Shown here: positions 8,963 to 17,709 of the stretch, piece after piece | Layout: every line of letters begins with the position of its first letter | Numbering within the stretch: the first letter of the stretch is position 1 | Assembly: GCF_014204945.1 (NCBI RefSeq) | Contig: NZ_JACHMN010000002.1 | Span: 1-64,000 of the forward strand | Reading direction: 5' to 3' | Length of the DNA: 64,000 nucleotides | Source: Allocatelliglobosispora scoriae | GTDB lineage: Bacteria; Actinomycetota; Actinomycetes; Mycobacteriales; Micromonosporaceae | Notes under the pieces: model-generated | What the model saw: only the letters and a program-made list of their open reading frames with translations | Told to the model about the DNA's origin: nothing | Databases searched by the model: none | Translations under genes and position numbers: made by a program

Positions 8963-9601
8963 GTGTCTTGGTTTATTGGTCAATCACTATTGATTATCGC
9001 GGTGGCATTCCTGTTGGGAATGATCGTGGGCTGGCTGATCTGGGGGCGGATTCTGCGCCCTGAGCGGCCAGAACCCGCTGCGCAGCAGCGCAGCCCCGAG
9101 GTCGCACCGGCCGAGTCGGAGCAGCAGCCACTCGTTGCCGAACCCGTACTCGTCGCTGAGCCGGAGCCGGAGCCGGAGCCCGCGGTCGAACCCGCACCGG
9201 TTCTGGTCGCGGCGGCAGCCCACTCGGCACCGGTTCACGAGAAGCCGGTTCGCGAGAAGCCGGTTCACGTCGAGCCGGTCCGCGAGGAGGCGGAGAGCGT
9301 CGTGGTCGCAGCGGCGACCGTGGCGGAGATTGACCAGATCGTGGATGACTTGGAGCGGATCGAAGGCATCGGGCCGAAGATGGCCGGTGCCCTGATCAAG
9401 TCGGGGATCTGCACGTTCGCGCAGCTTGCGGCATCCGACGAAGCGACGCTGCGGGCGGCGATCGAGGCGTCGAAGCTGCGGTTCGCGCCGAGCCTGGTGA
9501 CCTGGGCCCAGCAGGCACAACTGCTCGCCGACGGGGACGAGGCGGGGTTCGAGGACCTCACCCGCCGCCTGGTGGCCGGTCGGGACGAGGGCCGCGCGTG
9601 A
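8963..9601 (+). CDS. Membrane-anchored helix-hairpin-helix protein
   Basis: A 212-residue protein. Residues about 7-30 are one transmembrane helix (LLIIAVAFLLGMIVGWLIWG). Residues 35-105 are a low-complexity Pro/Glu/Val stretch with PEPEPEPEP and repeated EKPVREKPVHVEPV, a likely wall-spanning linker. Residues about 125-185 match a helix-hairpin-helix fold (DLERIEGIGPKMAGALIKSG, FAQLAASDEATLRAAIEAS). The GTG start is set by GGAGG at 8952-8956. The stop overlaps the next start by 4 nt (GTGA), so it is coupled to the OmpA-family gene. The pairing recalls the OmpATb/ArfA operon of mycobacteria, where small membrane proteins accompany an OmpA-like protein. The ligand of the HhH domain is unknown. 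Confidence 0.75.
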   Translation: MSWFIGQSLLIIAVAFLLGMIVGWLIWGRILRPERPEPAAQQRSPEVAPAESEQQPLVAEPVLVAEPEPEPEPAVEPAPVLVAAAAHSAPVHEKPVREKPVHVEPVREEAESVVVAAATVAEIDQIVDDLERIEGIGPKMAGALIKSGICTFAQLAASDEATLRAAIEASKLRFAPSLVTWAQQAQLLADGDEAGFEDLTRRLVAGRDEGRA

Positions 9602-10602
9602 CGCAGCAGGGAAGGATCCTCAAGGCTCCGCTGTGGGTGGGGATCACCGTCGGCGTGGTCGGGCTCGTGGTGGTCGCGCTGGCGCAGAACATCGCCAACC
9701 GGCACTCCATCGAGGACAACCTGACCCGGCGGTCGTCGCTCGCGCTGGAGAAGGCGGGCATCACCGGTGCGCAGGTGGACTTCGTCGGTCGGGACGGGTC
9801 GCTCGTCGTCACGTCGACCGCCGACATCATCCGGGCCGAGGAGATCGTCGGCAACCTGGAGGGCGTCCGCGTCGTCGACGTCACCGGGCCGGACCTGCCA
9901 CCGCGTGATCCATGGATCACGATCAGCGTCGACGGCAGCACCGTCCGTGCGACCGGCGCCGTCTCCAGCGAGGCGCTCCGCGCCGCGCTGACGGGCCGGC
10001 TGGGAACACAGGACGGGATCACCGTCGACCCCGCCGTCGGCGATGAGGGCGTCGCCGGGCTCGCGGGCATCGTCTCGGCGCTGGGCACCACGTCGAAGGG
10101 CGTGAGCATCGTCCTGAACACCGGGCGCATCACGCTCAGCGGCTCGGTCGAGTCGGCGGCGATCCACGACGCCACCGGCGCTGCCGCAGCCTCGGCGATC
10201 GGTCCTGGCAACGTCACCGACCTGCTCACGGTCGTGCCGCCGCCCAAGGAGATCCAGAAGGCCCTGATCGCCCTGCCGCCCATCACGTTCGAGAACGACA
10301 GCGCGGTCCTGACCGCGGCGGGCCGGGCGGCGGTGGCGCGAGCGGCCACGATCCTGCTGGCGAACCCGGCGGTCGTGGTCCGGATCGAGGGCCACACCGA
10401 CACCACGAACTCGGCCGAGTTCAACCTGGCGCTCAGCCGCGCCCGGTCGACGACGGTGCTGAACTCGCTGGTCGCCGCCGGGGTGGACCGGTCGCGCCTG
10501 TCCGCCTTCGGCTTCGGCGAGACGCGGCTGCGGGTGCCCGACACGACACCGCAGAACCGGGCCATCAACCGCCGGGTCGAGTTCATCGTGCAGAACCCGT
10601 AA
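9598..10602 (+). CDS. OmpA-family protein with BON-like domains (OmpATb/ArfA-like)
   Basis: A 334-residue protein with an N-terminal membrane helix at about 13-30 (VGITVGVVGLVVVALAQNIA). Two BON-type alpha/beta units cover about 35-100 and 105-215. The C-terminal OmpA/MotB peptidoglycan-binding domain is at about 225-334. The OmpA signature is clear: ITFENDSAVLTAAG, VRIEGHTDT, LSRARSTTVLNSL, FGFGETRL and NRRVEFIV. Such proteins tether the envelope to peptidoglycan; the mycobacterial homologue has been linked to acid adaptation. It is translated by overlap with the HhH gene and ends before a bidirectional terminator. Confidence 0.88.
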   Translation: MTQQGRILKAPLWVGITVGVVGLVVVALAQNIANRHSIEDNLTRRSSLALEKAGITGAQVDFVGRDGSLVVTSTADIIRAEEIVGNLEGVRVVDVTGPDLPPRDPWITISVDGSTVRATGAVSSEALRAALTGRLGTQDGITVDPAVGDEGVAGLAGIVSALGTTSKGVSIVLNTGRITLSGSVESAAIHDATGAAAASAIGPGNVTDLLTVVPPPKEIQKALIALPPITFENDSAVLTAAGRAAVARAATILLANPAVVVRIEGHTDTTNSAEFNLALSRARSTTVLNSLVAAGVDRSRLSAFGFGETRLRVPDTTPQNRAINRRVEFIVQNP

Positions 10603-10617
10603 GGCGTGGCGCAATGC

Positions 10618-10648
10618 GCGGGGGTCGGCCGCCATGGTCGGCCCCCGC
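10618..10648. terminator. Bidirectional hairpin terminator
   Basis: A 13-bp stem with two G-U pairs and a 5-nt loop between the convergent OmpA-family and methyltransferase genes, 15 nt from each stop codon. Confidence 0.75.
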
Positions 10649-10662
10649 ACTCCTGTCGCAGG

Positions 10663-11433
10663 TCAGCGGTCCTCCGGACGCCGTGCCCAGACCACGGGCA
10701 TGAGGCCGACGATGTCGATGTGACCAGGCTGCCCGAACCAGGCCCGGGCCTCCTCCACCTGCTCGGCGGTCACCTTCCCGGCCGCGGTCAACGGGCCGAA
10801 GGCCTGCTCGAAGGTAGCCCTCATCGCCCTCTCCCCCGGCCCGCCGTCACCGATCACGATGGGGTGGAACTCCATCCGGATGTCGACCAGGCCGTGCCCG
10901 GCGAGCAGTGACGGCAGCCCTCGGGTGAAGGTCGGATCGGTCCGAAGCTGCTCCTGGAAGAGTCCCAGGAGGGCGGCGGTGACGGTACGCAGGATCGGGT
11001 GCGGCGTGAACGCCGACACCGACAGGTCGACGCCGACCACCACGAGGTGGCCGCCGGGGCGAAGCCACTCGGTGAGCCGTCGGACGGCGACGGCACGGGC
11101 CGGGATCGTTTCGAGCAGGAACCGGGCGTGGACGAGGTCGAACGGGTCGCCGGGGGCGGGCGCGGCGGCGACGTCATGGGTCAGCACGGTGAGGCGCTCG
11201 CCCGGGGTGAGGTAGCGGGTGTCCAGGTCCGTCGCGACCACGGTCGCCGTCCGGGCGAGCCAGGTCGCGATCGACCCGGCCCCGGCACCCACGTCGGCGC
11301 AGCGCCAGGTCGGCTGCGGACCGAGGCTGGTGATGACCGCCCGGGAGATCGGGTCGCACAGCTCCTCGATCGCCCGCAGGCGCGCCAACTCGGTCGGGAT
11401 GTCCTTGCTCAGCACTCCATCGATGTATGCCAC
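10663..11433 (-). CDS. SAM-dependent methyltransferase (class I)
   Basis: About 256 residues. Motif I is CADVGAGAGSIATWLA, motif II VVATDLDTRYL, and FDLVHARFLLETIP plus LRPGGHLVVVGVDL follow as in ubiE-type small-molecule methyltransferases. The substrate is unknown. I place the start at the GTG at 11433 because TATCGT lies six bases upstream, the pattern of a leaderless message. An ATG at 11463 would add ten residues but has no ribosome site. The gene is divergent from the exported FAD oxidoreductase, and their 5' regions nearly touch. Confidence 0.8.
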   Translation of the reverse strand: MAYIDGVLSKDIPTELARLRAIEELCDPISRAVITSLGPQPTWRCADVGAGAGSIATWLARTATVVATDLDTRYLTPGERLTVLTHDVAAAPAPGDPFDLVHARFLLETIPARAVAVRRLTEWLRPGGHLVVVGVDLSVSAFTPHPILRTVTAALLGLFQEQLRTDPTFTRGLPSLLAGHGLVDIRMEFHPIVIGDGGPGERAMRATFEQAFGPLTAAGKVTAEQVEEARAWFGQPGHIDIVGLMPVVWARRPEDR

Positions 11434-11561
11434 TATTCGACGATAGTCCGGCCCGGATGCCATGCCCGCGGGTTCTTGACGCCGCGCGGGCCATCGACGA
11501 GAGTGATCGAAACCTGTACCGGGTGCGTCGGCGCGCTCCTCCTGCGGAAAGGGCGCCTGCC

Positions 11562-13571
11562 ATGCCACACCTCATCACCCGCCGCCACCTGTTCAAGATC
11601 GGTGGCGCCACCCTCATCGTCACCGGGTCCGGCGCACTGGCCGTTCCCGCGCTCGCCGCCGCGGTCGTCGACGCCGACCTGGTCGTCTACGGCGCCACCT
11701 CGGCCGGGATCGTCGCCGCCGTCCAGGCTCGCCGGATGGGCCGCACCTGCGTCGTCCTGGAGCCCGGCACCCACCTCGGCGGTCTCACCACCGGCGGCCT
11801 CGGCATGACCGACAGCGGTACCCCCGCATCGATCGGCGGCATCGCGGGCGAGTTCTATCGCCGGGTCCACTCCAAGTACGCGGGCACGCCCGTCACGCCG
11901 ACCTCCCCCGCCCGCTACACCTTCGAACCGCACGTCGCCCGGGCCGTCTTCGACGACCTGATCGCCGAGGCCGGCGTACCCGTCTATTTTGGAATGAAGC
12001 TCAGCGGGGCCGCCAAGGCCGGGAACCGGATCACGCAGCTGACGGCCGACAACGGCCAGGTGTTCCGCGGGCCGATGTTCGTCGACGCCAGTTATGAGGG
12101 CGACCTGATGGCGCTGGCCGGGGTCGGGTTCACCGTCGGGCGGGAGGCGAACGCGGCCTACGGCGAGACGATCAACGGGGTCCAGCTGCGCAGCGGGCAC
12201 CAGTTCACGCTGCCCGTCGACCCCTACGTCGTGCCCGGCAACCCGGGCTCCGGGGTCCTGCCCGGGATCTCGCCGACGCCGGTCGCCGCGAACGGCACCG
12301 CCGACACCCGCATCCAGGCCTACAACTACCGGATGTGCCTCACCCAGTCGGCGGCCCGGGTCCCGTTCCCGCAGCCCGCGGGCTACAGCGCCGCCGACTA
12401 CGAACTGCTGTGGCGCTACATCCAGGCGGGTTACACGGGGCCGTTCTTCACCACCCACTCCGTGGGCGGCGGCAAGACCGACTCCAACAACAACGGCGCC
12501 GTCAGCACCGACTTCATCGGCGCCAACTACACCTACCCCCTTTCCGGGTACGCCGCCCGCGACTCCCTCGCCGCCGACCACCGGCGCTACCAGCAGGGAC
12601 TGATGTGGTTCCTCGCCAACGACCCCCGACTGCCGGCCGGAATCCGCACCTCGACGAGCTCGTGGGGCCTGGCGCCGGACGAGTTCACCGCCACCGGCAA
12701 CTGGCCGCCGCAGCTCTACGTACGCGAGGCCCGCCGGATGGTCTCCGCCTATGTCATGACCGAACGGGACTGCCGGGGCACGGTGAAGGCGGCCGACCCG
12801 GTGGGGCTGGCGAGTTACACCATGGACTCGCACAACTGCCAGCGGGTGATCGTCGGCGGAGTCGTCCGCAACGAGGGCGACGTGCAGATCGGGGTACCCG
12901 GGCCCTACCCGATCAGCTACCGGTCGATCGTGCCGGCCGAGGCGCAGTGCGCCAACCTGTTCGTGCCGGTCTGCCTCGCCGCGACCCACATCGCCTACGG
13001 CTCGATCCGGATGGAACCGGTCTTCATGATCCTGGCCCAGTCGGCGGCGACCGCGGCCGTGCTCGCCACCAGCGCGGCCCTACCGATTCAGCAGCTCAGC
13101 CATGCCACGCTCGCCGCCCGGCTGCGCGCCGACGGACAGCTGCTGCAGTGGCCGCCGACCTCCACCGGCGAGGTGATCGTCGACAACAACGGTGCCGGGG
13201 TGACCCGGGCCGGGACCTGGCTGCGCAGCACGTCGATCGCCGGTTACTGGGGTGCGGACTACGAGCATGACGACAACACGGCGAAGGGGGTCAACCGGCT
13301 GCGGTTCACACCGAACCTGCCCGCCGCGGGAGGCTATACGGCCTACCTGCGCTGGACGGCGCACGCCAATCGGGCCGGCAACGTGCCGATCGACATCGTG
13401 CACAGCGGTGGCATCACGACCCGGACCGTCGACCAGCGCGTCTCGGGCGGGCAATGGGTTTCGTTGGGCACCTTCACCTTCGCGGCGGGCACCGCCGGCA
13501 GCGTGCTCATCCGCACCGAGGGGACCGACGGCTACGTCATCGCCGACGCGGCACGTTTTCTGCCCGCATAG
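11562..13571 (+). CDS. Exported FAD-dependent oxidoreductase with C-terminal beta domain
   Basis: A 669-residue protein. It starts ITRRHLFKIGGATLIV, a Tat-like signal peptide with cleavage near ALA-AAV. The FAD-binding Rossmann motif is VVYGATSAGIVAAVQA with the acidic VVLEPG strand end. GGLTTGGLGMTD and DASYEGDLMALAGV are typical of the FAD-dependent oxidoreductase family PF12831, and SIRMEPVFMILAQSAATAAV forms the family's C-terminal FAD contact. Residues about 540-669 form a separate domain (VIVDNNGAG ... YVIADAARFLP) like the golvesin/xanthan-lyase type carbohydrate-associated module. Tat export suits a protein folded with its flavin. The ATG at 11562 follows GGAAAGGG. The substrate is unknown; a sugar or polymer is plausible. 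Confidence 0.85.
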   Translation: MPHLITRRHLFKIGGATLIVTGSGALAVPALAAAVVDADLVVYGATSAGIVAAVQARRMGRTCVVLEPGTHLGGLTTGGLGMTDSGTPASIGGIAGEFYRRVHSKYAGTPVTPTSPARYTFEPHVARAVFDDLIAEAGVPVYFGMKLSGAAKAGNRITQLTADNGQVFRGPMFVDASYEGDLMALAGVGFTVGREANAAYGETINGVQLRSGHQFTLPVDPYVVPGNPGSGVLPGISPTPVAANGTADTRIQAYNYRMCLTQSAARVPFPQPAGYSAADYELLWRYIQAGYTGPFFTTHSVGGGKTDSNNNGAVSTDFIGANYTYPLSGYAARDSLAADHRRYQQGLMWFLANDPRLPAGIRTSTSSWGLAPDEFTATGNWPPQLYVREARRMVSAYVMTERDCRGTVKAADPVGLASYTMDSHNCQRVIVGGVVRNEGDVQIGVPGPYPISYRSIVPAEAQCANLFVPVCLAATHIAYGSIRMEPVFMILAQSAATAAVLATSAALPIQQLSHATLAARLRADGQLLQWPPTSTGEVIVDNNGAGVTRAGTWLRSTSIAGYWGADYEHDDNTAKGVNRLRFTPNLPAAGGYTAYLRWTAHANRAGNVPIDIVHSGGITTRTVDQRVSGGQWVSLGTFTFAAGTAGSVLIRTEGTDGYVIADAARFLPA

Positions 13572-13612
13572 CCAGGTTTCGACTCCCGGCCGGGCCGGGT
13601 ATCACGCTTTCC

Positions 13613-13650
13613 GGCGGCGCGGTCCTTGTGAAAGGGGTGGCCGCGCCGCC
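13613..13650 (+). terminator. Hairpin after the FAD oxidoreductase gene
   Basis: GGCGGCGCGG (13613-13622) pairs perfectly with CCGCGCCGCC (13641-13650) across an 18-nt loop, about 40 nt past the stop. No T-tract. Confidence 0.6.
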
Positions 13651-13702
13651 AATCTCATGTGGATCTGCGACTCGCCCCATTCGGATGATGCGCGCCTCAT
13701 CG

Positions 13703-13730
13703 TTGATCAGGATCGACAACGCCCTATAGT
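13703..13730 (+). promoter_or_regulatory. Promoter of the EACC1-like/caspase operon
   Basis: TTGATC (13703-13708), a 16-bp spacer and TATAGT (13725-13730). The inferred start near 13737 gives a leader of about 50 nt to the GTG at 13788. The region is AT-richer than its surroundings. Confidence 0.55.
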
Positions 13731-13787
13731 CGACGATACTGAACGGTGAATGTGCCTCGGCCGGGTTGTAGATCAATGGGAGACGTG

Positions 13788-14192
13788 GTGAATAGCCAAG
13801 ATTCAATTGCGCTACAAGTCGAGGTCGCCGACAATGCGGACCAAGGCGCTCACCGGGAATTGCTCGAAGCGCTCTACAACGACCTTTACGAACTGGGCCT
13901 GCCGGTGCACACGGAACAGGGCTCGCTGCCAGCCGACGGAAAGAGCGTGACGGCGGCGATCGCTTCCGTCGTCCTCGGAGCGTCATTGTCGACCGCCGGT
14001 ATCAAGGCCTTCACCAAAGTCATTCTCGCCTTCGTCAAGCGATCCCAGGTCCGCCGGATCGAGCTCAGCCTCGGCGGCGACACCCTCGTGCTGGAGGGCG
14101 CTTCACCCGCCGATCTGCGCCTCGCCCTGCAGTCCTGGCTGGACCGGCAGAGCCTGGTGCAGCGCCCCGACGAGCTCGGCACCGGCGCGTAG
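13788..14192 (+). CDS. EACC1-like effector-associated small protein
   Basis: A protein of about 134 residues. An N-terminal strand IALQVEV is followed by a charged helix, a hydrophobic Gly/Ala-rich centre (VTAAIASVVLGASLSTAGIK), a basic helix FVKRSQVRRI and a terminal ferredoxin-like beta pattern IELSLGGDTLVLEGAS. This layout resembles the 'effector-associated constant component 1' proteins encoded beside caspase or protease effectors in actinobacterial conflict systems; the family call rests on pattern and context. GGGAGA at 13778-13783 favours the GTG at 13788; an ATG at 13776 and a GTG at 13785 are also in frame. The stop is 2 nt before the caspase gene, so the two form one operon. Confidence 0.65.
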   Translation: MNSQDSIALQVEVADNADQGAHRELLEALYNDLYELGLPVHTEQGSLPADGKSVTAAIASVVLGASLSTAGIKAFTKVILAFVKRSQVRRIELSLGGDTLVLEGASPADLRLALQSWLDRQSLVQRPDELGTGA

Positions 14193-14194
14193 CC

Positions 14195-15691
14195 ATGGGA
14201 CGCTACGCGCTACTCATCGCCACCGGCGAATACCAGGACCCGCTGTTCCGGCGGCTGCGATCGCCGGCTCAGGATGTTCGCGGGCTGGCCCGGGTGCTGG
14301 AGGACCCGACGATCGGCGGCTTCGACCAGGTCGTCGTACTGGAGGACCGGCCGGACTGGGAGCTGCGCCAGGCGGTCGACGACATCCTCGCCGACCGCAC
14401 CCGCGATGACACGGTCGTCGTCTACTTCTCCTGCCACGGCATGAAGGACCGATTCGGGCGGCTTCACTTCGTCACGACCAACACGGTCGAGAACCGGCTC
14501 CCGGGCACATCGCTGGCGTCGGCCTTCGTCTCCGAACGCCTGGAGCACTCCCAGGCCGGCGGGCGCCTGCTGCTGCTGGACTGCTGCAACAGCGGCGCCT
14601 TCGCCAGGGGCATGGGGATTTCGAAGTCGCCGCCCCGCCGCCCCCTCGACGGGGAGATCCTGGAGAACCGGGGCTATGTGTGCATCACCGCGTGCGACGC
14701 CTACGAGTACGCGTTCGAGGGCCCCGACATGACCCTGGAGAACCCCCGGAACTCCCTCTTCACCGATGCCCTGATCAACGGTCTGCTCAGCGGCGACGCG
14801 GATCTCGACCGCGACGGCTGGGTGGAGGCGAACGAGCTCTACCTCTACACCTACGGCAAGGTACGCGAGACCGCCGAGCAGACGCCCTCGTTCTTCGCCG
14901 CCGGGATCCAGGGCCCGTTCCGGGTCTCCCGTGCCCCGCTGAAGGCCCAGCCGCCGGTCTCGCCGTTCATCTCCGACTCCTTCCCTCAGTCCTATGACGA
15001 CGATCTGCGGGGCGGCGGCGGCCTCTTCCTCGCCGGGGTCTCGCTCTCCAAGACGCTCGCGGCCTACCTGCCGGAGATCGAGCGGCGGGCGACGCAGGGC
15101 ATCCCCGTCCAGGTGCTGCTGGTGGATCCGACGAGCGCCGCCGCGGATCTGACCGAGCGCCGCCGCGGGTTTCCGCAGGCCGAGCGGAAGGCCGCGATCC
15201 GACGGACCATCAAAACCCTGTCCGAGCTGCAGGAGCGTACCGGCGACACCATCAAGATCCGGACGACCTACCACGAGCTCCGGTTCGGTGCCGTGCTGGC
15301 GAACGTCGGCACCCCGGACGCCATGGCCTACGTGCAGTACTACCCGCTCGGCATCCGGGACCACGATCGCATGCGGCTCGTGCTCCGGCCCGACGACGGC
15401 GACCTCTACGAGCTGCACCAGCGGCAGCTCTACGACCTGTGGGCGGAGGCCGTTCCGGTCGGGCCGCCCGCCGGGGTCCCAGACCCGCGGAACGCGCCGC
15501 CGCAGGACGACCCGGCCGACGCCCGCGGCGAAGCCTCGCCGGACGACGCGGAGACCACGCTGGAGGAGCAGGAGAATTGGCTGGCGATCGTCGGCTCCCC
15601 CGATGTCCGCGACTTCGAAGGCCACCTGGACCGGTGGCCCCGCGGTCGCCATGCGGCGCAGTGCCGAGCGGCGATCATCGACCTGAGTTAG
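14195..15691 (+). CDS. Caspase-like peptidase (C14 family) with C-terminal effector region
   Basis: A 498-residue protein. Residues about 1-250 are a caspase/metacaspase-type peptidase: start RYALLIATGEY, catalytic His in VVYFSCHGMKD near 88, catalytic Cys in LLLLDCCNSGAF near 131, and SLFTDALINGLLSGDADLD-type spacing after it. Residues about 270-420 form a second domain (GGLFLAGVSLSKTLAAYL, VQVLLVDP, paired with a late TYHELRFGAVLANV) that resembles the DUF5919/PLD-like regions appended to actinobacterial regulators. The last 45 residues (NWLAIVGSPDVRDFEGHL, WPRGRHAAQCRAAI) are the short helical repeat common in such proteins. It shares an operon with the EACC1-like gene. A proteolytic cell-death or defence effector is the likely role, by family analogy. 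Confidence 0.85.
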   Translation: MGRYALLIATGEYQDPLFRRLRSPAQDVRGLARVLEDPTIGGFDQVVVLEDRPDWELRQAVDDILADRTRDDTVVVYFSCHGMKDRFGRLHFVTTNTVENRLPGTSLASAFVSERLEHSQAGGRLLLLDCCNSGAFARGMGISKSPPRRPLDGEILENRGYVCITACDAYEYAFEGPDMTLENPRNSLFTDALINGLLSGDADLDRDGWVEANELYLYTYGKVRETAEQTPSFFAAGIQGPFRVSRAPLKAQPPVSPFISDSFPQSYDDDLRGGGGLFLAGVSLSKTLAAYLPEIERRATQGIPVQVLLVDPTSAAADLTERRRGFPQAERKAAIRRTIKTLSELQERTGDTIKIRTTYHELRFGAVLANVGTPDAMAYVQYYPLGIRDHDRMRLVLRPDDGDLYELHQRQLYDLWAEAVPVGPPAGVPDPRNAPPQDDPADARGEASPDDAETTLEEQENWLAIVGSPDVRDFEGHLDRWPRGRHAAQCRAAIIDLS

Positions 15692-15695
15692 CTGA

Positions 15696-15740
15696 GCCAC
15701 CCGCCCCATTCGCGATCACGGCGGAGATGGGGCGGGTGGC
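15696..15740. terminator. Bidirectional hairpin terminator
   Basis: Perfect 14-bp arms (15696-15709 and 15727-15740) with a 17-nt loop, between the convergent caspase and roadblock-like genes. Confidence 0.78.
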
Positions 15741-15741
15741 G

Positions 15742-16284
15742 TCAGGCCGACAGGCCGTCGGTGGCGCCGAGGAGTGCGAGGATCTCGCGGATGAGTCCGT
15801 ACATGTCATCCAGGAGCAGCGCTTCGTTGGCGACGAAAGCCTGGCGCCGGGTGGCGGCGCGGGCGGTCACGACGACGAAGATGAGCGCCCTCGGATCGAT
15901 CGGGATGGCGTAGATCTGACTGACGGCGTCACCTTCGTCGGTCTGGATCCGCAGGACCTTCGGACGGCCGAAATCTCGAGGAACGCGCCGCTTGGAGAAC
16001 TTCGCGAAGTCCTCACACGCCGCGTTGATGGATCCGATGGCGGGACCGATGATCTGGGCGAGCCAGTCGTACTGCGCCTCCAGGAGCTTGACGTTCTGCA
16101 CCTCCTCGTCCGGGGTGTAGGCGAGCAGGATCCCCTGGAGGTTGTAGATCGCCAGGTGCTTGATGGCGCCGTTGTCGGTCTTGTACCGGTAGAGGATGTC
16201 GCTGAGCTGGAGCTGCGCCTTGGAGATCGCGCGCTCCAGCGTCTTGCTCTGTTCCTGCAGTCCCGAGGGGTCGTCGTCAGTCAT
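15742..16284 (-). CDS. Possible roadblock/LC7-like protein
   Basis: A 180-residue soluble protein. An N-terminal helix (QEQSKTLERAISKAQLQLSDIL) precedes an alpha/beta core: IKHLAIYNLQGILLAY, then KVLRIQTDEGDAVSQIYAIPI and ALIFVVVTA, and a final hydrophobic helix. The order helix-strand-strand with 'ynlqGil' recalls roadblock/LC7 domains, which partner small GTPases, but the match is loose and no GTPase lies next to it. The ATG at 16284 follows GAGGA by 7 nt. It is 10 nt downstream of the homocysteine methyltransferase gene, so they share a transcript. It could also be an unrelated hypothetical family. Confidence 0.6.
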   Translation of the reverse strand: MTDDDPSGLQEQSKTLERAISKAQLQLSDILYRYKTDNGAIKHLAIYNLQGILLAYTPDEEVQNVKLLEAQYDWLAQIIGPAIGSINAACEDFAKFSKRRVPRDFGRPKVLRIQTDEGDAVSQIYAIPIDPRALIFVVVTARAATRRQAFVANEALLLDDMYGLIREILALLGATDGLSA

Positions 16285-16294
16285 CAGTAGTTCC

Positions 16295-17311
16295 TCATTG
16301 CGCTCTCTCGATGTCGGCGTGGATTCTCGATGCTGGTAGCGGAGGACCTGGCGAATAGCCCTGAAGAGCGTCACGCATCGCCTCGATATGCGCCGGAGTC
16401 GATCCACAGCACGCTCCAACGATGCTCACGCCGTAGTCCGATGCCAACTGGGCGTAACGGCCCATCTGCCCCGGCGAAAGGCCCTTGGGCTGGAAGCGGC
16501 CACCGACGTGGAGCGGGGAACCGCAGTTGGGTTTGAGCAGCAGCGGGGCCGCACCCTGCCAGAATTCCGGATTCCTGGCGACGAGTTCCAGGGCGACCTC
16601 AGGTCCGTGGCCGCAGTTGATCCCGAAGGCCGCCGGGCGGTCCGCACCCCGGCCGAACTCGTCGGCGAAGTGGGCGAGGTCGTACTCCTCCTGAGTGCGC
16701 TCGTGCCGGTTGAAGACCATCGACACCACGAAGGGCAGCACGCGCCCCACAGCGGCACCCACCAGATTGGACGCCTCGATCGCCGCGCGGGCCTCATGGG
16801 GACCGATCTGGGTCTCGATCCAGATCACTTCCACGCCGCCGTCGACCAGTCCGCGTATCTGGTCGGCGAAGGCCGACACGGCGTCGGCATAGGAGATCTC
16901 GTGGCCGTGATAGGGGTGGCCGTCCTCGACGGGGGACGCGACGAGCCATCCGGTAGGGCCCACCGATCCCGCGCAGACGGCCGGCCCGGCAGCGGCGATC
17001 TCCTCCTTGAGCAGCAGTGCGGCGGCCCGGTTGACCTGGTAGATCTCGTCTGGGCTCAGATGCACGTGCTCGTCGGCCAGCGCGTAGCGGTTGGCTGCCC
17101 ACGAGTTGGTCAGCACGATCTCGCTGCCCGCCTGCAGGTAGGCGCGGTGGTGGCGGCGTACGAGCTCGGGACGTTCGAGGTTGAGCAGTTCCTGCGCAGC
17201 AGGTAGCTCGATCGCCTCCTGCTTGGCGATCTCCCGGATGTGGGTCCCGGTCGCGCCGTCGGCGAGCAGCGTGCGCTTGCTCCCCAACATTTTCGTCAAT
17301 GGATCCGACAT
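16295..17311 (-). CDS. Homocysteine S-methyltransferase family protein
   Basis: A 338-residue TIM-barrel enzyme. Family marks are LLADGATGTHI at the start, ELVRRHHRAYLQAGSEIVLTNS, GSVGPTG, the first zinc Cys in GINCGHG near 232, and the paired Cys of VGACCGSTPAHI near 295. All three zinc ligands are present, so it should be active. It would move a methyl group from S-methylmethionine, betaine or another donor to homocysteine or a similar thiol; the true acceptor is unknown. AGGAG lies 6-7 nt before the ATG. It heads an operon with the roadblock-like gene and is divergent from the GCS2-type ligase, suggesting a shared thiol or amino-acid pathway. Confidence 0.87.
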   Translation of the reverse strand: MSDPLTKMLGSKRTLLADGATGTHIREIAKQEAIELPAAQELLNLERPELVRRHHRAYLQAGSEIVLTNSWAANRYALADEHVHLSPDEIYQVNRAAALLLKEEIAAAGPAVCAGSVGPTGWLVASPVEDGHPYHGHEISYADAVSAFADQIRGLVDGGVEVIWIETQIGPHEARAAIEASNLVGAAVGRVLPFVVSMVFNRHERTQEEYDLAHFADEFGRGADRPAAFGINCGHGPEVALELVARNPEFWQGAAPLLLKPNCGSPLHVGGRFQPKGLSPGQMGRYAQLASDYGVSIVGACCGSTPAHIEAMRDALQGYSPGPPLPASRIHADIERAQ

Positions 17312-17709
17312 CTACGGCTCCTGTACGGTCAGCCTTTGCATGCCACGTGTTCCGGTCCGAAATGCGCTCGTGCCGTTGTCTCTCAAGGATTACATCACCG
17401 CAATCAGGTTACGGCGAATGTCCTCATGATGGCGCAGCGGAATGACAGCGAATTCAGCGGCTCCACCGACCTGTGGCGCAATGCCGTCCTGGCCTGCGAC
17501 CCATGGGATGATCAATAGCAAATGGACTGTGTCACAACAACGACATGTTGCCAATTTAGGGCCGATGTGGAAACGGCCGAGCAGTCTTGCCCACGACGCC
17601 AATTGTCCGGCGATATCGACGGATGAGCCCGCACGCACGTTCCCGGGTTTGGTGGTCCGCTCCGTTCGCCGGATCCCGACGGAGTGACTCCAAGGCTTAC
17701 CGTCCCAGA
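17312..17709. other. Divergent intergenic region, possible small peptide ORF
   Basis: This 398-bp gap is AT-richer than the genes around it. It has one short plus-strand frame worth noting: 17427-17519, 30 codons (start MMAQRNDSEF, end ACDPWDDQ), without a ribosome site. A short inverted repeat CAACA-acgaca-TGTTG lies in the downstream third. TACCGT at 17698-17703 is a possible -10 box for the ligase gene. Nothing else was identified. Confidence 0.35.

Noticed and set aside
13613-13650. Inverted repeat near 13.6 kb as an insertion-sequence end
   Set aside because: No transposase or target duplication is present. Its position 40 nt after a stop fits a terminator better.
17427-17519. 30-codon peptide between the methyltransferase and GCS2 genes as an annotated gene
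   Set aside because: It has no ribosome site and no promoter, and codon bias is only moderate. Kept as a note, not a CDS.
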